A stretch of DNA of 64,000 nt from Paenibacillus nasutitermitis (lineage in GTDB: Bacteria > Bacillota > Bacilli > Paenibacillales > Paenibacillaceae), in contig NZ_BMHP01000001.1 of NCBI RefSeq assembly GCF_014641075.1, forward strand, positions 1,240,001 through 1,304,000. The letters are read 5' to 3'. Of the stretch, positions 57,759 to 64,000 are shown piece by piece (the stretch's first letter is position 1; every line of letters starts with the position of its first letter). Under the pieces are notes generated by a model. It ran no database searches and had not been told where the DNA came from. It saw only the letters and a program-made list of their open reading frames with translations. The position numbers and the translations under genes are program-made.

Positions 57759-59650
57759 GAAATAGAAGAATGCAGGTTCTGATGATTGCCCTTTGCCTGC
57801 TGTTGATTGGCGGGCCGCTGTCATTGTTGGCAGGAGGAGGCTCCGCATCCGCACAGGTATTGCGTGTAGCGGTAGTCAAATCGCTGGAAGGCACGGTGAG
57901 TGTGCTCAAATCCGGCGGGACGAAATCGTTTAAGGCATTCAAAAACATGAGCTTGAACGAAGGGGACCAGATTGCAACAGGCAAAGACAGCAGTGTGAAG
58001 CTGGAGCTGGCAAGCGAGGATGCCGACAAGGACAGTGTAACGATCGGCGCAAGCTCCCAGGTTACCTTTACCAAGCTGAAGGATAAGAGCGGAGCCAAAA
58101 CAAAAATGAGCATATGGGCGGGTTCGCTCTGGCTAAAGGTCAAGTCCGTATCCAATGCCAATGACCAGTTTGAAGTGGAGACGCCCACATCCATCATGGG
58201 AGTGCGGGGGACGCAGTTTATGGTTGGCGTTGATCCTTTAACCGGGTTAACCCGTATTTTTCTCGCCTCGGGAGTTGTCCAGGCTTCTACGGACTCCAAC
58301 CGGCTGAACCCGGATGAGAAGGAAATCGATCAAACACTTTTTATTTATCCCTCCCAGGAAATTGTCGAGGCGCGTGACGGCAATTCGGCGGATAATTTGC
58401 TGACCTCCATTTCAACGATTGACATTGAAGCGCTTGTTCGGCAGATTTCGCCGGAAATCATCAGGCAATTGATCGCAGATGCCGCTTCGATTAAACAGGA
58501 GAATGACGATTTCATAGCCGCTCAAAAGAAAAAAATGGAGTCTGGCAGCACGAATGAAAACGATCCTGCCCTGGGCGGCCTGAACCTAAATGATTTAGCG
58601 AAGCTGGAATCGGTAAAGCGCAATCTTGAAAATCTTGTTGGCTTGATTGCCCAAAAGGCAATCGAGCAGAATAAAATCTCCATAACGGAAATGGAAAAAA
58701 TCATTCAGAAAGTCAATCAGGATGCAGGCAAAATCATCCTCGATCTCTCCAAAGTAGCCCCGCTGGAGCTGGATGAGAAACAGAAGCAGCAGGAAAAAGA
58801 AAAAGCGGCGCTTATCAAAAAGCAGCAGGAGCTTGCCGCGGCGAAACAAAAAGAGCAGGACAAGTTAAATGCCCAGAAGGAAAAACTGGCAGCCGCTATG
58901 AGAGCGTTGGAAGAATTGAATAAAAAGAAATTGGAAGAGCAGCAGAAAAAAGCGGAAGCAGATTTTCTAGCCGGTCTCTCGGACGAAGAGAAAAAACGTT
59001 ATGAAGCTGACAAGAAATCGCTTCAGTCCGGGGAGGCTGCCCAGCCTGGAACGACATCTCCGTCTACCGGTGGTGGAGACGGAACGGTTCAGCCGTCCCA
59101 AACGGGCCTGGCATTTGACGATCCCGCTTTTGCGGGTGGAACGGCAACGGCCGGTGGATCTTCGCTTCCACTTGATCTGGCTGTGAAGCTTGGAGGATTC
59201 AACGGTTCAAGAAAGATTTACGGGTATCAGATCGAGGTGGAGTATACCAAATCGGTTTCCTCGTTTAATAGTATCAAGTTTAACGATGCCAATCAGATGC
59301 TCGCCTATCGAGGAGGGAACGGTATCTTTAAGGTGGAGCCAGAAGGCTTATCGGTAAGCGGGGCAGACAGCGTGGACGATGTGCGGGTTGTAGCAGGTAC
59401 GGGAACGAAATCGACCGTTATCTATTCAGTCACTAAATTCAGCGGCAGCGCCGTCCAGATCAACGGAAATACGACCGTTGCGAAGCTGCCGTTCCTGGTC
59501 AACCGTCCTGCCGGCCAGAATGGCGCGGTAACAGTTCCAGTCACCTTCCACATCAAATCCATCACAGCGGTCGATGAGCAGGGCCGCACGATTGTGACAT
59601 CAACCGGACAAGATCTGAATCTGAACGTTGCGTTCAATCCTCTAACTTAA
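57755..59650 (+). CDS. Secreted FecR-domain protein with a cohesin-like C-terminus
   Basis: 631 residues. A signal peptide (1-30) precedes a FecR domain at about 35-155, with LNEGDQIATGKDSSVKLEL and TPTSIMGVRGTQFMV. A long helical, charged, coiled-coil-rich region (about 215-420) is followed by a Gly/Ser/Thr linker and a beta-sandwich resembling cohesin at about 460-631. FecR domains usually transmit signals across the envelope, but no sigma factor is near; the partner is the overlapping cyclase. Wall attachment signals (LPXTG) are absent. Confidence 0.8.
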   Translation: MRNRRMQVLMIALCLLLIGGPLSLLAGGGSASAQVLRVAVVKSLEGTVSVLKSGGTKSFKAFKNMSLNEGDQIATGKDSSVKLELASEDADKDSVTIGASSQVTFTKLKDKSGAKTKMSIWAGSLWLKVKSVSNANDQFEVETPTSIMGVRGTQFMVGVDPLTGLTRIFLASGVVQASTDSNRLNPDEKEIDQTLFIYPSQEIVEARDGNSADNLLTSISTIDIEALVRQISPEIIRQLIADAASIKQENDDFIAAQKKKMESGSTNENDPALGGLNLNDLAKLESVKRNLENLVGLIAQKAIEQNKISITEMEKIIQKVNQDAGKIILDLSKVAPLELDEKQKQQEKEKAALIKKQQELAAAKQKEQDKLNAQKEKLAAAMRALEELNKKKLEEQQKKAEADFLAGLSDEEKKRYEADKKSLQSGEAAQPGTTSPSTGGGDGTVQPSQTGLAFDDPAFAGGTATAGGSSLPLDLAVKLGGFNGSRKIYGYQIEVEYTKSVSSFNSIKFNDANQMLAYRGGNGIFKVEPEGLSVSGADSVDDVRVVAGTGTKSTVIYSVTKFSGSAVQINGNTTVAKLPFLVNRPAGQNGAVTVPVTFHIKSITAVDEQGRTIVTSTGQDLNLNVAFNPLT

Positions 59651-59664
59651 GGAGCTGTGGCTGT

Positions 59665-61260
59665 ATGAAAAAAATGACAAAAAACACGGCCCTGCTGCTG
59701 ACGGCCGCAGCTGTGCTTGGAGCTTTCGGCCATTCATCCGCTGCGCAAGCCGCTCAAACGGGCGATTCATTGATTGCCAATAAGGCGCTGTATGAACTTC
59801 GGACGGAAGCCGGGACGGGGGAATACGCGCTGCGCGACGGGAATTTGCAAAGCGCCGCATTTCGGGGACCGGTGTCGCTGCTGTATGATGCGAAGCTGAA
59901 GACTTACCTGGCAGCAGATACGGGGAACCAGCGCCTGCGCACGATCAGCTCCGGGGACACGAAGACCTTCGCCGGCCTCGATATCGGACTGGATGATTAT
60001 CAAGCCCCCATCGGCGCTCTGGCCGATGGCAGCGCGCAGTCGGCAGCCTTTAATCATCCTGCGGGTCTCGCCGCAGACGGCAAAGGGCAGATTTACGTGG
60101 CGGATTCGGACAATCATGCGATCCGCATCATTAACAAGGATGGATCGGTTCAGACGCTTGCGGGAAGCGGCGAGCTTGGCAGCGCGGACGGCCGGAACGC
60201 GGATGCCCGTTTCTATCATCCGCTGGATGTGGCTGTTACGGACGAGGGAATTGTTTATGTGGCCGATACCCTTAATCATGTCATCCGCAAAATTCAAAAC
60301 GGCTCCGTCACAACGCTGAATGCGGCTTCGACACGCGCAGTGGAATATATACCGGGTGCGGTCGAGCCCGCAGGTGATTTCGCTGACGGTGCCTTGAAGG
60401 ACGCCAAGTTCAATGAACCTAGCGGCTTGGCACTGGATCATGCAGGAAATCTGTATGTGAGCGATACGGGGAATCAACGGATCCGTTATATTGATTTTGC
60501 TAAAGGCACTGTAACAACAGTAGCAGGTGGCGGAAGTGCAGAAGCGACCTATGCTGCTTCCTCCCCGTATGCAGAAGGCGGCTATGCGGATGGCAAGGCG
60601 CTAAATGCCCGCTTCCATGCGCCTCGCGGCTTGACGGTGACACCTGATGGAGGCGTCTTGATTGCCGATTCCCTGAACCATGTCATTCGTTTGTTGAAAT
60701 CCGGCGTGGTGACAACGGTTGCCGGCAGCGCGCAAGAGGCGGGCAGCACCAATGGTGTCGCCTATGCGGCTGAATTGAATCGGCCGACAGATGTAGTATG
60801 GATCGGCGGAAGTTCCTTTGCCATTGCCGATGCGGGCGGCAACAAGATCCGTATCGCGGCTCCTTACGCATTGCCATCTGGTGTAAAGGCTGGATCGGAT
60901 GCCCAGATTCTGTACAATAACGCTGTGCTGCCATCGGATGCTCCACCTGTTGTGGTGAAGGATTCGACCTTCGTCCCTATGCGGGTGCTCACGGAGAAAC
61001 TGGGCTTCAAGGTACAGTATACCGGTTCGAAAGCGATATTAAGCCGGGATGGTGTATCGTATACTGTCCAGGAAGGAAGCCTGAACGTAATGAAGACAAC
61101 GGAAGGTCAATCGCCGCAGACACTTAAACTGACATCGGGGCCATTCCTTCGACAGGATCGGTTGTACCTGCCGGTCCGATTCTTCGCTCAGGAAATCGGA
61201 CTTGATGTGCAGTGGCTCTCTGATGTGAGAGCGGTGCTCATCCGGGACAAGCAATTTTAA
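59665..61260 (+). CDS. Secreted NHL-repeat protein with a copper-amine-oxidase N-type domain
   Basis: 531 residues. A signal peptide of about 30 residues (AAQAAQ) is followed by four or more NHL beta-propeller repeats of the form ADGKGQIYVADSDNHAIRII (recurring near 150, 205, 265 and 345). From about 420 comes a copper-amine-oxidase N-terminal-type domain (FVPMRVLTEKLGF and LYLPVRFFAQEIG), common in Paenibacillus secreted proteins and probably wall-associated. It lies 14 nt after the FecR gene. No copper-binding enzyme core is present; a binding or adhesive role is inferred. Confidence 0.8.
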   Translation: MKKMTKNTALLLTAAAVLGAFGHSSAAQAAQTGDSLIANKALYELRTEAGTGEYALRDGNLQSAAFRGPVSLLYDAKLKTYLAADTGNQRLRTISSGDTKTFAGLDIGLDDYQAPIGALADGSAQSAAFNHPAGLAADGKGQIYVADSDNHAIRIINKDGSVQTLAGSGELGSADGRNADARFYHPLDVAVTDEGIVYVADTLNHVIRKIQNGSVTTLNAASTRAVEYIPGAVEPAGDFADGALKDAKFNEPSGLALDHAGNLYVSDTGNQRIRYIDFAKGTVTTVAGGGSAEATYAASSPYAEGGYADGKALNARFHAPRGLTVTPDGGVLIADSLNHVIRLLKSGVVTTVAGSAQEAGSTNGVAYAAELNRPTDVVWIGGSSFAIADAGGNKIRIAAPYALPSGVKAGSDAQILYNNAVLPSDAPPVVVKDSTFVPMRVLTEKLGFKVQYTGSKAILSRDGVSYTVQEGSLNVMKTTEGQSPQTLKLTSGPFLRQDRLYLPVRFFAQEIGLDVQWLSDVRAVLIRDKQF

Positions 61261-61316
61261 TCTCCTCATCTCGAAACACCGGAATACCGGATAATCTAAA
61301 AAAAGGTTAAATTTAT

Positions 61317-61347
61317 GGCCGTCCGATGCGAAATCGGGCGGTCTTTT
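61317..61347 (+). terminator. Terminator after the cyclase operon
   Basis: GGCCGTCCGAT pairs with ATCGGGCGGTC (two G-U pairs), then T4. It is moderate, so some read-through is likely. Confidence 0.6.
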
Positions 61348-61389
61348 GCCGATATAGTAGATAGCTCGGATTTCTTGGGAGGGATGGCT

Positions 61390-62790
61390 ATGGAACAGCA
61401 GGACGATATGTCGTATTTGAAACGTTATGTACAGAACCATCCTGATAATCGAATGGCATGGTACTTGCTAGGAAAACAGTATGTTAATGAAGATAAACAA
61501 GCGAAAGCGAATTATTGCTTCCTGAAGTCAGGCAGCATCTATGAAGCATTCGAGCGCAAGCAGCACCCGCTGGCAAGCGAGCCCCAGCAGTTGATCGCAC
61601 AATGGAACCGGCGCAGGCGTATGAAGCTTCTTGCATTGCGTTCAACGATTGCGCTCCTTCTTCTGATTGGTGCGGTTCTGACCGACCCTTTCAGAGGCGA
61701 TCACAGCAACAACAGCAATCTAACGGGCGAACAGGCAACCGAGGCAGCTGGCGAACCGGTGGGGGAAGATAAGGGAACCGCGCGCGATGTTCGCGTGGTC
61801 TTCGTGAAGCCAACGGACCCAAATGGTGTGGGAAAAGCGATGGGCGCCCTTATGAGAAACGGTAAACAATCGGCCGATTTGGGACTTGCCGCCATGCTGG
61901 AGGAGGAAGGAAGCTGGAGAAAATGGATGGGGAATACCCGCATGCTCCTGTCTGCCAAGCGGCAGGGGAGCGGTCAGGCCTATAACGTTGGCATGCTCGA
62001 CGCAAAAACCTGTGACTGCCAGCCCAGTGATGCCGCCGGCGCCAGGAAGGCTTACAGCAGTTGGAGCAAGCAGCAGGAGCAGCGATGGACGCTGTCAAGT
62101 ACGGTAGCGCAATACCGGAACCTGTTTAATCGTTGGCCGGACAAGATTGACGATATGGTAAGACCCTATCCCAATAATATCCTGTCGGGGGAAACCCAAG
62201 CGATGCGGATGATGTTTACAGAGGTTCTCCAGAAGCTAAAGGCTTCGGAAGGCTTAAGCAGCGGAGCAGCTGCAGGCGGATCTGACCGAACAGCTTCGGG
62301 GAAGAATGCGAGCACAAGTCCGGTTGAAGAGCTGTCGCTTCCGGATAAGCCGTTGTCCATCATTATTGATCAGGAGCGCCACAAACTGGCAGTCGTAAGC
62401 GGGGATGTCATTGTCCGCAGCTACAATGTCGGACTCGGAGGAGAGAAGACGCCCTCCGGTAGTTTCACGATAAGCGAGAAAGTGAAAAATCCAAACGGAC
62501 GCGATGATGGCGAGTTTGGAAGCAGGGGAATGACTCTGTCCGCAACGCGATATGCCATTCACGGTACTGACGAGCCCGGGAGCATTGGCAAGGATGAATC
62601 CCATGGCTGTGTCCGGATGGGCAAAGCGGATGTGGAGGAATTGTTTGATCTGGTGCCTTTGGGGACCAAGGTCGAGATCGGCAGCGGTCAGCTTCCGGCG
62701 TCCCCATCCAAGCCGGCTGACGAGCGTTTCCGCTTGCAGCCGATGCAGGATGAGACCAATCCGGATGTTGTGTATCGCTGGTTGAATTGA
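61390..62790 (+). CDS. L,D-transpeptidase (YkuD) with an N-terminal helical repeat
   Basis: 466 residues. The first 55 form a TPR-like helical unit (MAWYLLGKQYVNEDKQAKANY). A membrane helix is near 82-101 and a long low-complexity extracellular region follows. The YkuD domain lies near 325-435. The catalytic signature is HGTDEPGSIG, then SHGCVRM near 408-414. It cross-links peptidoglycan by L,D bonds. ATG 61390 is chosen for its spacing from GGGAGGG. The region before YkuD shows TPxPxx-like and Ser/Gly segments of unknown role. Confidence 0.88.
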   Translation: MEQQDDMSYLKRYVQNHPDNRMAWYLLGKQYVNEDKQAKANYCFLKSGSIYEAFERKQHPLASEPQQLIAQWNRRRRMKLLALRSTIALLLLIGAVLTDPFRGDHSNNSNLTGEQATEAAGEPVGEDKGTARDVRVVFVKPTDPNGVGKAMGALMRNGKQSADLGLAAMLEEEGSWRKWMGNTRMLLSAKRQGSGQAYNVGMLDAKTCDCQPSDAAGARKAYSSWSKQQEQRWTLSSTVAQYRNLFNRWPDKIDDMVRPYPNNILSGETQAMRMMFTEVLQKLKASEGLSSGAAAGGSDRTASGKNASTSPVEELSLPDKPLSIIIDQERHKLAVVSGDVIVRSYNVGLGGEKTPSGSFTISEKVKNPNGRDDGEFGSRGMTLSATRYAIHGTDEPGSIGKDESHGCVRMGKADVEELFDLVPLGTKVEIGSGQLPASPSKPADERFRLQPMQDETNPDVVYRWLN

Positions 62791-62931
62791 TTATTGTTCT
62801 ACTATTTGTAAAACCGCCACAATGACGACGATCAGGACGATAACGGCACCGATCCACAACAGCGCTTTTTTGTTTACTTCATCTTTGGGCTTGGATTTTA
62901 AAATAGGTGGTTTCTTCTTGGCTTGGCTCAT
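62791..62931 (-). CDS. 46-residue single-helix membrane protein, unrecognised
   Basis: A Lys-rich cytosolic N-terminus (KKKPPILKSKPKDEVNKK) is followed by one membrane helix of about 20 residues (LLWIGAVIVLIVVIVAVLQIV). AAAGGT lies 8 nt before the ATG. It faces the YkuD gene tail-to-tail. Function unknown; possibly a small regulatory membrane peptide. Confidence 0.55.
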   Translation of the reverse strand: MSQAKKKPPILKSKPKDEVNKKALLWIGAVIVLIVVIVAVLQIVEQ

Positions 62932-63121
62932 GTGGATCAACCTTTCTTTAAATGGGTAATAGGATGTGATCCCATTGTAACCGTTTTCCTTTAAGCCCGC
63001 AATGATAAGAAAGACAGCCAAATTGCCCGCTTGCGCAGATGATCGACGCGCCGGGCTCTTTCTTTTTCCAGTTGAACACGTTAAAATGTTGCATAGAGCC
63101 AGCATGATGAACGGAGTGAAG

Positions 63122-64000
63122 ATGTTGTTGTACAAGTCAGTTGCCAAACCTTTTTTGTTCCGGATAGATCCGGAGAAAGCCCATCATCTCGTTATAGACG
63201 GCCTGCATTCCGCCAGCCGCGTACCTGGAATTCCCGCAATGATGCGGTCGATGTACGGCGTCAAGGAATGCCCCGAGCTTGCGGTTGATGTATTCGGTGT
63301 GTATTTTCCCCATCCCGTTGGGCTTGCGGCCGGCTTGGATAAGAATGCCAAAGCAGTCGGCATGTTTGCCAATATCGGCTTTGGGTTCGCGGAGGTCGGT
63401 ACCGTCACCCCCAAGGGACAAGCCGGCAATGAGCTGCCCAGGCTGTTTCGTTTGCCCCCTGACGAGGCACTGGTCAATCGTATGGGATTTAATAATGAAG
63501 GAACCGCCGCAATGGCGCAGCGGCTCTCAAATGTCAAGGATCGGCGTATTCCGATCGCTGTCAATATCGGCAAAAATAAATCAACGCCCAATGAGCTGGC
63601 GCATGAGGATTACCGCGCTTGCCTTCAAGCTTTGTATTCCTATGGCGATTTCTTTGTCGTCAATATCAGCTCGCCTAACACGCCCGATCTCCGTGCATTG
63701 CAGCATGGCGACGAGCTGCGGCTGCTGCTCTCCACCGTCATGGAGGAGATGCGGGGGCAAGCGAAGAGTCACGGCGGTACGGTAAAGCCAGTTCTGGTCA
63801 AGATTGCTCCGGATATGACAGATGAGCAGCTCAGGTATACGGTGGAGACAATAGCCGCTAGCGGAGTAAACGGTATTATTGCATCGAATACAACGCTCAG
63901 CCGCGAAGGACTGTCCCATCCGAATGCACAGGAGACCGGGGGTCTCAGCGGAAGGCCGCTAAGGGAACGTTCCACCGAGGTGATCCGCGAGGTGTACAGG
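63122..64000 (+). CDS. pyrD: Quinone-dependent dihydroorotate dehydrogenase, partial at the window end
   Basis: The first 293 residues of a class 2 PyrD. It begins with an amphipathic N-terminal pair (PFLFRIDPEKAHHL), which docks on the membrane. Flavin and orotate contacts are visible in GLAAGLDKNAKAV near 63-75, FGFAEVGTVTPKGQAGN near 87-103, RMGFNNEG near 120-127 and NISSPNTPDLR near 180-190. It oxidises dihydroorotate in pyrimidine synthesis, passing electrons to quinone. ATG 63122 has GGAGTG upstream; ATG 63107 and 63104 are in-frame alternatives. The gene continues past 64000. Confidence 0.93.
   Translation, partial: MLLYKSVAKPFLFRIDPEKAHHLVIDGLHSASRVPGIPAMMRSMYGVKECPELAVDVFGVYFPHPVGLAAGLDKNAKAVGMFANIGFGFAEVGTVTPKGQAGNELPRLFRLPPDEALVNRMGFNNEGTAAMAQRLSNVKDRRIPIAVNIGKNKSTPNELAHEDYRACLQALYSYGDFFVVNISSPNTPDLRALQHGDELRLLLSTVMEEMRGQAKSHGGTVKPVLVKIAPDMTDEQLRYTVETIAASGVNGIIASNTTLSREGLSHPNAQETGGLSGRPLRERSTEVIREVYR

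Overview
The window looks like chromosomal DNA of a Gram-positive, endospore-forming member of the Paenibacillaceae, most likely Paenibacillus. The evidence is gene content and order. The series TIGR04086 protein, DUF421 protein, spoVB, comN, secD, secF, recJ, apt, relA, dtd, hisS, aspS, tcdA, rarA, cymR, cysteine desulfurase, yrrD-like, AI-2E-type permease, alaS, ireB, ruvX, DUF1292, mltG and two U32 peptidases closely follows the yrbG-to-yrrO block of Bacillus subtilis. AGGAGG ribosome sites, sigma-A promoters, T-box leaders and a GlnR box are all Firmicute features. No rRNA, intact tRNA, CRISPR array, prophage or transposase gene was seen.

Layout. 0.1-5.5 kb, mostly minus strand: a SAM methyltransferase, a PAP2 membrane phosphatase, a TIGR04086 protein, a DUF421 protein (plus) and SpoVB. 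5.6-15.3 kb, plus strand: ComN, SecD, SecF, a divergent CDF-type protein, RecJ, Apt, RelA, Dtd. 15.3-19.1 kb: an interruption of the conserved block. It is a 3.3-kb composite with 75-bp outer inverted repeats, 119-bp tandem repeats on the left, two inverted copies on the right, and a two-gene cargo (arylamine N-acetyltransferase and a MocR/GntR regulator). 19.1-28.8 kb: a T-box-controlled hisS-aspS operon, a structured intergenic RNA, tcdA, an unknown gene, mntH, rarA, and a CNNM/CorC-type membrane protein. 28.9-33.9 kb: mnmA (minus), then cymR, cysteine desulfurase, a PRC-barrel protein, a zinc ribbon and an AI-2E-type permease. 34-41.9 kb: T-box alaS, ireB, ruvX, two DUF1292 proteins, mltG and two U32 peptidases.

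42-64 kb is more strain-specific. It holds a chemoreceptor behind a sigma-D-like promoter and a coupled small ORF, a metallopeptidase/MerR pair, and an ammonium transporter under a perfect GlnR/TnrA box followed by a DUF294 nucleotidyltransferase and a DnaQ-like exonuclease. Next come a JAMM peptidase, an MFS exporter, a thioredoxin-like protein, citramalate synthase, DNA polymerase IV with an overlapping 31-codon ORF, and ferredoxin. An apparent operon follows: CHASE2 adenylate cyclase, a FecR/cohesin-like secreted protein, and an NHL/copper-amine-oxidase-N protein. A YkuD L,D-transpeptidase, a small membrane protein and the start of pyrD close the window.

How the genes work together: most of 5.6-41.9 kb is housekeeping (protein export, stringent response, tRNA charging and thiolation, cysteine and sulfur control, peptidoglycan processing). 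The less ordinary parts are the repeat-bounded cargo at 15.9-19.1 kb, the nitrogen-controlled amt/DUF294/exonuclease operon, the cAMP/FecR envelope-sensing operon, a CDF homologue lacking its usual metal ligands, and three small ORFs that overlap the starts of downstream genes.
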